DNA of 64,000 nucleotides from Amborella trichopoda (taxonomy: Eukaryota > Streptophyta > Magnoliopsida > Amborellales > Amborellaceae): the NCBI RefSeq assembly GCF_000471905.2, contig NW_006497560.1, positions 798,362 through 862,361 on the forward strand, in the 5' to 3' direction. Numbering within the stretch: the stretch's first letter is position 1; every line of letters begins with the position of its first letter. Positions 60,039-64,000 of the stretch are shown one piece after another. The position numbers and the translations under genes were made by a program. A model generated the notes under the pieces. That model saw only the letters and a list, made by a program, of their open reading frames with translations. It was not told the DNA's origin and did not search any database.

Positions 60039-61627
60039 TATATCACTCCCCGACCCCCACTTTTGGGGCTGCCCAGGTTTCTAAGCACCCCGCCTAGGGG
60101 CAGAATCCACCTTTTGGAACACTGTTTCTGCCCCATCAAATCAACCAACCCATGCTCTAATAGTATAGGCTACCTCCTCCTTGATCCCATCATCCCATAC
60201 CCCTAAGCTCACCAACCTAATTTATCCCTACCTTGTTGCCTTCAAAATCAACATCAGTGTTGCTAAGCCAATAAATTTCTAGAAAGTTCAACCCCCTTAA
60301 CAACATTGGAACCAGACTCTAATTGTTGCCCTAACCATATCCATCTCTTCCCTATCACCTATGTATTACTTGGAAAAGGGCTCCTGGCGATTCATCGTCT
60401 GAATCTGATATTTAAAACTTTAATCATCATCATTATCATCACGCATGTACCAGCCAACCCCCCTGGTCCTGCATCAAATAAGTACCTAAGATCATTGGGT
60501 TGTGCAATCTTGCTTATTTGCAATCGTCTGCTTCCTTTTATTATGTCCTTGCGGATGTGATGAGCAGCTGGTATTGGAAAAGCTTTGAGGCCCAAAGGGT
60601 TGTTCCCCAATGCGAATTGTAGTTAAAAGATAGTAATCTAGTTTTCTTTCACCCTATAAATTCCCATTTCTTTAACACTTGTATGATATATACTGAGGCA
60701 GAGGTTATTCTGGACCTTTTCTTGTTCATGGTGACTTTGCCTTAAAAGTGTGAGTTTTCCTTAGCTTTTGGGGTCATATGGATGTTTCTGGCTTTCGTGT
60801 GAGTGTCATTGTACTATGGTCAGTGCATGAAGGATGTCTAATATTGTGGTATCTTTCCTTTTAGTCATCCTGGGATTGTATGCCTGGTTTGAGGTTTTGG
60901 GTGGTGGGTTAATATGTTGTGAACTCCCTTCCCTTTTGATGATAATCATTTGCCCCAGAACTGTTAACTGAGATTCATCTCCACTGTCAATGTGGAGAAC
61001 AAATAGTGGATGCGACAGTGGATGCCATGGATATGCAATTATAATGTGTATGTTATAGGGAAGAAACTGGTCATAAATTTTAATCTCTTGAAAAAAGAAG
61101 CTCATCATAAAATTTGGGAATTTTTTTTTTAAACAGTACTCTCTCTCTCTAACGGTTTATTAAGTTAAAAAGTACTTTACTCGTAATGGACCTTTTGTAG
61201 CATTCCGTTGCTTATGAGAAACAAGAGATCAATTGAGGTGTCACGTAATATTTGCATATTCTCTAACAATCATTATGGGTACGTTTGGTTTGCGTGATGT
61301 GAAAAAGTTCCCTCATGTGATTAGATGTGGGAATCTTTTCACACCAATTAGCTGCCAATTGGTCTGAAAATATGCACTTGGACCAACTGGTGTGAAAATA
61401 TTCTCACACCTAACCACATGAGGGAATTCTCATGTGAAAATATTTCGTAGGAAATATTTCACGCGGAACAAATGTGCCTTACATTCACGTATTCTTGTTG
61501 TTCTATTTTTACATTCTTATGTCCTTGTTTCCCTTGATAGCTTTGTTATTTTTGTTAGGAAGTTGCTGTCAAGAAATTCTTGGATCAAGACATTTCAGGA
61601 GATGCCCTTGAAGAGTTTAGAAGTGAG
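23426..61627 (+). CDS. EDR1-family Raf-like MAPKKK (SIS8/At1g18160-like), 5' six coding exons, partial
   Basis: Six exons join in frame to 842 codons: 23,426-23,908; 28,236-28,673; 30,249-30,352; 30,765-32,155; 32,308-32,348; 61,559-61,627. All have GT/AG introns. The EDR1 domain runs from about residue 112 ([13 protein letters not shown]) to about 360 ([17 protein letters not shown]). A middle block at 508-550 ([19 protein letters not shown], then [13 protein letters not shown]) is typical of the family. An Ala/Val-rich stretch lies at about 653-703. The kinase domain starts at [18 protein letters not shown] (from 789), with the glycine loop GLGSYGEV at 804-811 and the VAVKK lysine at 824. 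The rest of the kinase, including HRD and DFG, is outside the window. In Arabidopsis, members of this family (EDR1, SIS8) act in stress, sugar and defence signalling. The Ala/Val-rich segment favours the SIS8/At1g18160 branch, which is inference from recall. Intron 5 is about 29 kb and full of transposons, yet exon frame and splice sites are intact. Confidence 0.93.
23909..28235 (+). other. Intron 1 (4.3 kb)
   Basis: Starts GTTGGTT, ends TTTGCAG. It holds an 88-bp tandem duplication starting at 25,329 and 25,417 (GGATAACTAGGTTTTCATAG), a TG-rich microsatellite at about 27,040-27,130 and an A-rich run at 27,530-27,560 that may be the tail of a retroposed element. No other gene seen. Confidence 0.85.
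25329..25500 (+). repeat. Tandem duplication, two ~85-bp units in intron 1
   Basis: Both units begin GGATAACTAGGTTTTCATAG and continue through GAGTTATCTTTRTTGAGAC to GCATTTGTTRGATGKTGGCT. Offset is 88 bp. Confidence 0.8.
28236..28673 (+). CDS. EDR1-like gene, coding exon 2
   Basis: Codes residues 162-307, the main part of the EDR1 domain: [20 protein letters not shown], then [25 protein letters not shown], and [20 protein letters not shown]. Acceptor TTTGCAG, donor AAG/GTTAGTA, both phase 0. Confidence 0.95.
28674..30248 (+). other. Intron 2 (1.6 kb)
   Basis: Starts GTTAGTA, ends ATTTCAG. A T/G-rich run at 29,256-29,292 could be the reversed tail of a retroposed element. Nothing else recognised. 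Confidence 0.85.
30249..30352 (+). CDS. EDR1-like gene, coding exon 3
   Basis: Codes residues 308-341 plus two bases: [15 protein letters not shown], then [14 protein letters not shown]. This is the conserved end of the EDR1 domain. Donor AG/GTAGCTT splits an Arg codon completed by the first base of exon 4. Confidence 0.93.
30765..32155 (+). CDS. EDR1-like gene, coding exon 4
   Basis: Acceptor TCAACAG completes the Arg codon and opens [18 protein letters not shown]. The exon holds the long variable middle, the family block [19 protein letters not shown], a lysine-rich stretch (FEKKKRKNG), an Ala/Val-rich segment, and the kinase start [18 protein letters not shown]. The donor is CTTG/GTATTG after the first base of the Gly-806 codon. 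Reading through adds a hydrophobic tail and stops at 32,238. Confidence 0.93.
32308..32348 (+). CDS. EDR1-like gene, coding exon 5 (41 nt, glycine loop)
   Basis: Codes the end of Gly-806 and [13 protein letters not shown], completing the ATP-binding glycine loop and the first strands of the kinase. Acceptor GTTGCAG, donor ACG/GTGAGTT in phase 0. Both the preceding and following joins restore the exact family sequence. Confidence 0.93.
33250..33360. repeat. Possible left end of a composite element
   Basis: GATACCTGGGCGGCCCTAAG (33,272 region) followed by C-poor, G-rich DNA and a TG-rich microsatellite. The reverse complement resembles 60,040-60,090 (CCCCCAC...GGGGCTGCCCAGGTTTCT), which also abuts a CA microsatellite. 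This suggests inverted ends. Confidence 0.35.
33464..33768 (-). repeat. GA-rich minisatellite, reverse orientation
   Basis: Units read GAGAGAGAGG, TCTCGAACACTTGG, then CTTCTTCTTC and TATGT. They are the reverse complement of the array at 46.69-47.31 kb (CCAAGTGTTTGATGTGAGG followed by CTCTCTCT). A (TA)n and a (GA)n run close the array next to the 20-N gap. Confidence 0.7.
33769..33867. other. Probable sequencing artefact beside gap (454 flow-order noise)
   Basis: After the (GA)n run the bases cycle in strict T-A-(C)-G order, for example TTTTTACGTTTTACGG and GGTTACGGTACGG, until the gap. T-A-C-G is the nucleotide flow order of 454 pyrosequencing, so this is best read as noise at a read end and not as genomic DNA. 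Confidence 0.75.
33868..33887. other. Assembly gap, 20 N
   Basis: Twenty undetermined bases between GA-rich runs. The true length is unknown. Confidence 0.99.
33950..34165. repeat. GC-rich CCTAGG-type subterminal repeat
   Basis: Motifs such as CACTAGGCGGGCGCCC, CCCGCCTAG and CCCACCTAGG recur over 200 bp, and the segment closes with AACGCTGGCC-like sequence in reverse. Such CCTAGGCG-rich stretches are often seen at ends of plant hAT elements. A similar stretch lies at 46,540-46,690. Confidence 0.4.
34575..35771 (-). pseudogene. hAT transposase, C-terminal part
   Basis: Reads [20 protein letters not shown] then [17 protein letters not shown], a hallmark of plant hAT/DUF659-type transposases (RWxxxLxRPLHxAGxxLNP). 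Next come TWWTDHG, then after a frame shift and a stop, [11 protein letters not shown] (the hAT dimerisation motif AIRILSQTxSSSGCER). Then [20 protein letters not shown], like the KRNRLExxRLNDLVYVxYN tail. The region below about 34,950 is acidic and poorly defined. Confidence 0.8.
35895..36144 (+). repeat. Tandem duplication inside LINE 1 ORF1 start
   Basis: CTCTCTACTTGGCCCCTGAC begins a unit at about 35,897 and again at 36,017. Both contain GGCATCTACTAA and end CTGTGGCTCTTCAC. The second unit has nine extra bases. In frame, both give [16 protein letters not shown], which corresponds to the start of ORF1 in LINE copy 2 (SLFW, stop, IY). Confidence 0.85.
36018..38463 (+). pseudogene. LINE 1 ORF1 relic (DUF4283-type plant L1 ORF1)
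   Basis: After the N-terminal duplication a frame from about 36,265 reads [36 protein letters not shown] and [20 protein letters not shown], matching LINE 2 ORF1 block for block. This is the single-stranded nucleic-acid-binding region of plant L1 ORF1. A Ser/Pro-rich linker follows with lost frame. The last block (38,340-38,460) reads [20 protein letters not shown], conserved in LINE 2. Stops throughout. Confidence 0.7.
38621..39400 (+). pseudogene. LINE 1 ORF2 endonuclease domain (APE type)
   Basis: Starts [17 protein letters not shown] with LALTETKQ. After a break near 38,812 it resumes with [15 protein letters not shown] and ends [10 protein letters not shown]. The catalytic-site motifs (N of SWNIRG, E of TETK, D/N of GGDFN, D/H of SDH) are all present, but the frame is broken. 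In a live LINE this domain nicks the target DNA. Confidence 0.88.
39401..41259 (+). pseudogene. LINE 1 ORF2 reverse transcriptase, YADD motif deleted
   Basis: [14 protein letters not shown], a stop, then [11 protein letters not shown] lead into [34 protein letters not shown] and KIDWERAY. The catalytic block, which in LINE 2 reads [16 protein letters not shown], is missing here: VSHLQ runs directly into a short out-of-frame remnant at about 40,665-40,690. Without the YADD aspartates the enzyme cannot polymerise. The thumb region follows ([44 protein letters not shown]). Confidence 0.88.
41275..42641 (+). pseudogene. LINE 1 zinc-binding RT tail and RNase H-like domain
   Basis: [20 protein letters not shown] and [20 protein letters not shown], then [10 protein letters not shown], match the zf-RVT domain. 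An RNase H (RVT_3) relic follows with [11 protein letters not shown] and [10 protein letters not shown]. The acidic triad is incomplete. Frame changes occur near 41,600, 41,920 and 42,430. Confidence 0.8.
42926..44319 (-). pseudogene. hAT transposase, N-terminal part with BED zinc finger
   Basis: From the ATG at 44,319: [20 protein letters not shown], a stop, then [20 protein letters not shown] and HLTGIKGDI form a BED zinc finger (CxxC...H). Further down come [40 protein letters not shown] and [20 protein letters not shown], all familiar from plant DUF659/hAT transposases (WTPCAAHCIDLMLEDI, ITxFIYNHxxVLxLMR). Several stops interrupt it. Confidence 0.85.
44400..44890. repeat. Degenerate AT-rich tandem array upstream of the hAT gene
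   Basis: About six loose copies, each near 70 bp, of AAAGCCAAAAATrGGCAAAc, then an ATATATTATAAA stretch, then TTTTGCATTATAAATTA. Spacing is irregular. It lies 5' of the transposase start (minus strand), where hAT elements often carry subterminal repeats. Confidence 0.55.
45018..45245. repeat. Perfect 114-bp tandem duplication
   Basis: AAACAATTAAATCCATTAAC begins at 45,018 and again at 45,132. The two 114-base units appear identical, in contrast with the decayed surroundings. This is either a recent duplication or an assembly artefact. Confidence 0.9.
45246..46539. other. Intron 5 filler between hAT relic and minisatellite
   Basis: No coding block recognised on either strand. Probably the flank of the hAT element or another decayed repeat. 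Confidence 0.35.
46540..46690. repeat. GC-rich CCTAGG-type repeat, second copy
   Basis: GGGCCTAGGCAGGGGCCC and GGCCTCCTAGGTGGCC resemble 33,950-34,165. It directly precedes the CT-rich minisatellite, mirroring the order on the left side. Confidence 0.4.
46691..47313 (+). repeat. CT-rich minisatellite array
   Basis: Six to seven degenerate units of about 90-120 bp: CCAAGTGTTTGATGTGAGGC, then CTCTCTCTC, ACATATAAGAAGAAGAAG and ATGAC. The array is interrupted at its right end by the LTR element and resumes after it at 56,840. The same repeat lies inverted at 33.46-33.77 kb. Confidence 0.75.
47314..47759 (-). repeat. Gypsy 3' LTR (left copy)
   Basis: 446 bases bounded by TGGTGCA and GCATCA on the plus strand. 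It aligns along its length with 56,424-56,839, with substitutions and indels, so insertion is not recent. Confidence 0.85.
47760..47780 (-). promoter_or_regulatory. Polypurine tract of the gypsy element
   Basis: On the minus strand the run TTTTGAGGGAGGGAGAA sits immediately before the LTR start TGATGCAG, the standard place for the plus-strand primer. Confidence 0.75.
47794..48115 (-). pseudogene. Gypsy integrase C-terminal fragment
   Basis: Minus-strand frame reads [20 protein letters not shown], then [20 protein letters not shown] and [10 protein letters not shown]. This is the classic end of plant gypsy integrases (DxVWxxLxKxRFPxGxYNKL, KIGPxxIxxKINxNAYxxxLP, VFNVxHLxPY). It is cut at 48,115 by LINE 2. 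Confidence 0.88.
48116..48130. repeat. Target-site duplication of LINE 2, left copy
   Basis: AAGAAACATAGTCAC at 48,116-48,130 recurs exactly at 55,010-55,024, flanking LINE 2. Confidence 0.92.
48135..50648 (+). pseudogene. LINE 2 ORF1 relic (DUF4283-type)
   Basis: The ATG at 48,135 gives MASPSLFWN, a stop, then [15 protein letters not shown]. The open part (48,270-48,680) has [19 protein letters not shown] and [19 protein letters not shown]. After a stop it continues [10 protein letters not shown] and [17 protein letters not shown] with a basic stretch [11 protein letters not shown] near 49,000. A long Ser/Pro-rich linker follows, then [20 protein letters not shown] at about 50,476. LINE 1 has Lys where copy 2 has the first stop. 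Confidence 0.8.
50733..51440 (+). pseudogene. LINE 2 ORF2 endonuclease domain
   Basis: [18 protein letters not shown] opens ORF2. The catalytic-Glu block reads ILVISVTKL where copy 1 has LALTETKQ, so the Glu is Val here. A frame shift near 51,107 leads to [16 protein letters not shown] and [10 protein letters not shown]. Otherwise the domain is complete. Confidence 0.9.
51441..53103 (+). pseudogene. LINE 2 ORF2 reverse transcriptase with YADD retained
   Basis: A TAG at 51,780 replaces the Gln codon of copy 1 (QRSRVKWLK). The finger region ([13 protein letters not shown]) lacks a short stretch near 52,305 that copy 1 still encodes. [33 protein letters not shown] and [12 protein letters not shown] (YADD codons 52,732-52,743) follow, then [13 protein letters not shown] and [13 protein letters not shown]. 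The catalytic aspartates are intact, but stops and shifts make the copy non-functional. Confidence 0.92.
53104..54743 (+). pseudogene. LINE 2 zinc-binding RT tail and RNase H domain
   Basis: [38 protein letters not shown] and [19 protein letters not shown] precede the zf-RVT motif [20 protein letters not shown], ...[10 protein letters not shown]. The RNase H part (54,204-54,743) has [36 protein letters not shown] and [14 protein letters not shown]. The first acidic position appears changed (NYGC where DG is usual) and the AEAxAL block reads AKAMAL, so the triad is incomplete. Confidence 0.88.
55010..55024. repeat. Target-site duplication of LINE 2, right copy
   Basis: Exact repeat of 48,116-48,130, directly after the A-rich tail. 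Confidence 0.92.
55025..56423 (-). pseudogene. Gypsy internal region (acidic linker, pol remnants)
   Basis: The minus strand after the primer-binding site has basic and then acidic coding scraps such as [15 protein letters not shown] and [16 protein letters not shown], like the DxPIYDE-type linker between gag and protease in plant gypsy elements. Then a 151-codon frame (55,447-54,992) reads [20 protein letters not shown], with unclear homology. Reverse transcriptase and most of integrase are absent, so this is an internally deleted copy. Confidence 0.55.
56408..56423 (-). promoter_or_regulatory. tRNA-iMet primer-binding site of the gypsy element
   Basis: On the minus strand TTTGGTATCAAAGCCC follows the 5' LTR end. 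TGGTATCARAGC is complementary to the 3' end of initiator Met tRNA, the usual primer for plant LTR elements. Confidence 0.85.
56424..56839 (-). repeat. Gypsy 5' LTR (right copy)
   Basis: 416 bases, bounded by TGGCGCA and GCATCA on the plus strand, paired with 47,314-47,759. Confidence 0.85.
56840..56960 (+). repeat. Continuation of the CT-rich minisatellite
   Basis: AAGTGTTTGATGTGAGCC, TCTCTC and ACATATAAGAAGAAGA resume the array split by the gypsy element, ending in (CT)n and (TA)n. Confidence 0.75.
56971..57425. mobile_element. MITE with long terminal inverted repeats
   Basis: CTACCAATAGGT starts and ACCTATTGGTAG ends a 455-bp element. The arms stay paired for about 85 bp (GAATAGTAATTTAGGTTA against TAACCTAAATTACTATTC, and GTCAGATCTT against AAGATCTGAC). 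Non-coding AT-rich centre. Confidence 0.85.
57426..57594. other. Short spacer between MITEs
   Basis: No recognisable feature; AT-rich. Confidence 0.4.
57595..57965 (+). mobile_element. MITE-like repeat family X, copy C
   Basis: TATATAAGATGTCAACCTTA begins and ACACCTTATATAAA-like sequence ends it. The core (57,740-57,850) has TTTCAAGATTTTCGATTG and TATATCTGCATGATCTAG, matching copy B near 20.0 kb. Confidence 0.55.
57966..58201. other. AT-rich intron filler
   Basis: Nothing recognised. Confidence 0.35.
58202..58300. repeat. (CA)n and (TA)n microsatellite
   Basis: ACACACAC runs at about 58,220-58,282 are followed by TATATATATATA. Confidence 0.95.
58301..58595 (+). mobile_element. Palindrome-bearing repeat family Y, copy 1
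   Basis: Bounded on both sides by (TA)n. It contains GGACATAGTATGTCC (58,379-58,393), a perfect palindrome about a central base, and CATGGACATAGC followed by ATGTCCATG near 58,518. Shares GAAAATGAACA-TTTTTGCCC-TAGGCTC and a TTTTCCTATATATA end with copy 2 at 59.67 kb. Confidence 0.65.
58596..59165. other. (TA)n run and 530-N assembly gap
   Basis: A (TA)n run from about 58,592 enters the gap at 58,629-59,158. ATATATAG resumes after it. Open frames drawn across this gap are not real. Confidence 0.97.
59166..59632. mobile_element. MITE with ~140-bp terminal inverted repeats
   Basis: GGGAAATGATGGCGTAGGCT starts and ...ACACCATCATTTCCC ends a 467-bp element. The arms pair through TTTCGTATTTTAATTTTA and its inverse TAAAATTAAAATACGAAA. 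TA-rich flanks (ATATA on each side) may be target duplications. Non-coding. Confidence 0.88.
59665..59920 (+). mobile_element. Palindrome-bearing repeat family Y, copy 2
   Basis: AAAATGAACAATGTTTTTGC, CCTTAGGCTC and a TTTTTCCTATATATA end match copy 1, again between (TA)n runs. The stems here differ in sequence (CAGACCTAGCAGGTCTG, a six-base stem) but keep the palindromic design. Confidence 0.65.
59998..60110. repeat. Microsatellite plus possible right end of a composite element
   Basis: (TA)n and (CA)n precede a C-rich stretch and GGGGCTGCCCAGGTTTCT. Its reverse complement resembles 33,260-33,300. Confidence 0.35.
60111..61276. other. Intron 5, 3' part, unique-looking
   Basis: No transposon coding block recognised. 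Moderately T-rich in the last 500 bases as expected before an acceptor. Confidence 0.45.
61277..61479. mobile_element. MITE next to exon 6
   Basis: GGGTACGTTTGGTTTGCGTG at the left and, inverted, AGGCACATTTGTTCCGCGTG at the right bound a 203-bp element. Internal arms also pair (CCCTCATGTGATTAG against CTAACCACATGAGGG). GGGTACGTTTGGTT-type ends are common in plant MITEs. It ends 79 bp before exon 6. Confidence 0.85.
61559..61627 (+). CDS. EDR1-like gene, coding exon 6 (catalytic lysine)
   Basis: Codes [20 protein letters not shown], then RSE. VAVKK carries the ATP-anchoring lysine (residue 824), and the following glutamate-rich helix start matches EDR1/CTR1-type Raf-like kinases. Acceptor TTTGTTAG, donor GAG/GTACCC, phase 0. 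The next exon lies outside the window. Confidence 0.93.
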
Positions 61628-62084
61628 GTACCCCATTTACTCTGTGCGTGTGTGTATGTGTAGGGCGGGCAGTGTGTGTGCGTGCAAACATGCGTGTGGG
61701 TGCACATCTTTCTGTCTGTAATCTGTACAGCCATTTTATAATAACAAATGTTTGTCTACCAATCCAAAGATGCATGCAAAGAACAAACCAAAGAGTATGT
61801 AATAGACACACTGGTATTATTATTGACGGAGGTTATAAAGGTCTCGCTCAACGTACGCACAAATAAAAATTTTCTTTGTGAAACTCAAATTATAACTCTT
61901 GAAATGAAATTACAGCCACATATATCTTTATATAAGCCTCTAAATGACTATTGCATCCACTCCAAAATACATGTAAATGACTTCAATTTGTCCTAGCACA
62001 ACTCCCACTCAAATGACAAAGGAGATTGAGCCAAAAAATACATAAGCTTACACATAAGACATTTCATTACATAATTGATGACAA

Positions 62085-62463
62085 ATACAATATGCTTGAA
62101 TCACATAAACATGAAGTAAATGCCAAGACAAACTCAATCTCCAAATACAACTCAATAAACCAAACATGAGCACTTAATCGAAGGGCTTGGGAAGCCAATT
62201 CAAGTTGCTCGAATTACCCCGGATCACCTCCAAGGATTTACGTACACCCTTTGTTATTGATAACTCCCCTATTTTGTGCTATTGGGAGTGATCATAACAA
62301 AGGATGTACGTAAATCCTTGGAGGTGATTCGGGTAAATTCGAGCAACTTGAATTGGCTTTCCCTGCCCTTAGATTAAGTGCACATGTTTTTTTATTGAGT
62401 TGTATTAGGAGATTGAGCTAGTCTTGGCATGTACTTAATGTCTATGTGATTCAAGTGTATTGG
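62085..62463. repeat. Long inverted repeat (about 180-bp arms, 15-bp loop)
   Basis: Left arm 62,085-62,268 and right arm 62,284-62,463 are near-perfect reverse complements. Examples are AATTCAAGTTGCTCGAATT against AATTCGAGCAACTTGAATT and CCTCCAAGGATTTACGTAC against GTACGTAAATCCTTGGAGG. The loop is only about 15 bases. If transcribed it would form a long double-stranded stem. Confidence 0.92.
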
Positions 62464-63429
62464 CTGAGATTTAACACCTTTATCACCTCAAAGACCCCAA
62501 TTTATTTTCAAATTTTCCTTAAGTTAAATTTGAAATTCACTTGAGTTTGGAAACCCTAAGTTTTAGATGCCAAAGTCCTCATCATTCACACTTTTTTTCA
62601 AGGGCTGGAGAGCAATCTTATAAAGTCACTCTATGTGGGGCATCCCACCCGCTTTTTTCTCTCTACCTTTATGAAAACATTTGAATTTGAAACAAATGCT
62701 TTCTCACGCTACGTGTCATTGTCCACACATGCATTGTCATAGTTCACACAGTTTCTTAGCTTACACACTTGGTGTCATAACTTCACACAGGTGTGCAATA
62801 AAAAAACACAACCTTAGAAATTGGTTTTAGATCTAAAACACAACTGGACAATAACCCATAAATTAAGAAAATATCTAGATATCACACATGCCAAATTCAC
62901 ATAAACACTATTAGACATATTTAGGATTAGCTGACCTAAATAGTTGGGAAAAGCCTTTGATAATGATGATGACTTATTTAGGACAATTCATGCATCCAAA
63001 CACAATGAGGCACGCCGCTCTAGCCATGCCCACTTTCACATCCACGTGGAGTGCTGTGGCAACCATGTGGGGTCTACATGGCACACATTGGCCACTTGTG
63101 TGCTCAGCTCCCACATTTGTGGCATGTCCTCATTTGGAATTTCGCCTAATCAAATTTGGAAATCCATTTTTTCTAGAATAAAAAACTTCACAAAAATTGC
63201 TAAAAACATTTTCAATCATTTTCCATCAAATTAAACCAGTTTGGCATCTAGGAAAAATATAAATAGGGAAATTAAGATTCTTTGGGAAATGCAGTTGGCT
63301 AGTAGGGTACTCTACTAGGCCAGACTTAGAACCCTAGGCCTCAAGCTGACCCAACAACACCCATATCCCATTGTCTTTGGTAGGGGACATGAATGGGTTA
63401 TCAAAACATACCCAATAAATGACCGTATT

Positions 63430-63565
63430 ATTAGTGTTTCAAAAAGCGGCCTGCCTAGCGCCTAGGTGGGCTAGGGAGGAGGTTTGGGTGCATTACCAAG
63501 GTCTAAGCGGGCATCTTGGGTGGGGAGTCCTTGGGTGGCTGCCTAGGTGCCTAGGTCCCTGAAGC
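63430..63565. repeat. CCTAGG-rich hAT-like subterminal repeat
   Basis: AGTGTTTCAAAAAGCGGCC then GCCTAGCGCCTAGGTGGGC and GCCTAGGTGCCTAGG. Such ends (AGTGTTGTCAAAGGCGCCTAGG-like) are typical of plant hAT elements. The partner end was not identified. Confidence 0.45.
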
Positions 63566-64000
63566 TATCAGAGAGGAGATTAAGCAATATACGAGCTTGG
63601 TAAAACACAAATAGGAACAAAAGAAAGGACTTTGTCTTGGGAAAAGAAGCTTAAGGCTTGAGCCCTAAGTGGGAGAAAGCCTTAGGGCTTCTCCAAATTT
63701 GTATGTGTCATGGTGCTTTCTTGTTGATTTTCTACTGTTTCTTCAAGTTCTCTATATCAAATTGATATCAAAGCCGGCGATCTACATGGAAGTTATTGTA
63801 GGCATGTGGAAGTTTCCGTAGCACGTATGAAGTTACTGTAGAACCACGTTTTTAGGTGCACTAGATCAACAACAAAGAGGGAAGTTACAGTGGGGTCTAG
63901 GTTTTGTTGATTTTGGCTAAAATTTTGTCAAAATAACCTAGATCTTGTTGATTTCTGCAATTTTTGTTGATTATTTGCTTAGGATTTGTGATTTAGGTGA

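Larger units (their letters stand above)
32349..61558 (+). other. Intron 5 (~29.2 kb), filled by nested transposons
   Basis: Starts GTGAGTT after exon 5 and ends TTTGTTAG before exon 6. The phase-0 exon join gives ...DWHGT then EVAVKKFL, as expected for this kinase family. It holds a hAT relic, two LINEs, a gypsy LTR element, MITEs, microsatellites and two assembly gaps (20 and 530 N). The real length therefore depends on gap size. No unrelated host gene was found inside. Confidence 0.9.
61628..64000 (+). other. Intron 6, partial (at least 2.4 kb)
   Basis: Begins GTACCCC and runs off the window with no further kinase exon found. A TG-rich microsatellite follows the donor (61,645-61,705). It holds the long inverted repeat at 62,085-62,463 and a CCTAGG-rich repeat at 63,430-63,560. 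Confidence 0.8.

Noticed and set aside
1..64000. CRISPR array or bacterial-type operon
   Set aside because: Spliced gene structure, plant retrotransposons and MITEs show nuclear plant DNA. The tandem arrays seen are minisatellites with no spacer-repeat pattern.

Overview
This is a stretch of plant nuclear genome. The evidence is one spliced gene with GT/AG introns, degenerate plant retrotransposons (Ty1/copia, Ty3/gypsy, L1-type LINEs with a plant-type RNase H tail), a BED-type hAT transposase relic and many MITE-like repeats. The species cannot be fixed from the sequence. Old nested transposons, a very long intron and a gap edge that looks like 454 sequencing noise would fit an early-diverging angiosperm such as Amborella or a basal eudicot such as Nelumbo, but that is weak inference.

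Bases 1-22,600 hold no intact gene. Three related LTR-like promoter blocks (near 1.2, 3.3 and 10.5 kb) each carry a TATA box followed by a long CT-rich leader with tandem repeats. Between the second and third lies a broken plant-mobile-domain (PMD) coding region on the minus strand, unrecognised coding scraps, and a short palindromic GGCGCC-type motif scattered through about 7 kb. A decayed Ty1/copia gag-protease-integrase relic lies at 14.3-16.0 kb on the minus strand. MITE-like repeats and short tandem arrays follow.

Bases 23,426-61,627 hold the first six coding exons (842 codons) of one plus-strand gene, a Raf-like MAPKKK of the EDR1 family (SIS8/At1g18160-like). The EDR1 domain is encoded by exons 1-4. 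The glycine-rich loop of the kinase lies in exons 4-5 and the VAVK lysine in exon 6. The remaining kinase exons lie beyond the window.

Intron 5 is about 29.2 kb (it includes a 530-base and a 20-base gap) and separates the glycine loop from the catalytic lysine. It is filled by nested transposons. A minus-strand hAT transposase gene is split by LINE copy 1 (about 35.8-42.9 kb). A minus-strand Ty3/gypsy LTR element (47.3-56.8 kb) with recognisable LTRs, primer-binding site and polypurine tract is split by LINE copy 2 (48.1-55.0 kb), which has a 15-bp target-site duplication. Beyond these lie several MITEs and AT-rich microsatellites. Intron 6 contains a long near-perfect inverted repeat (62,085-62,463).
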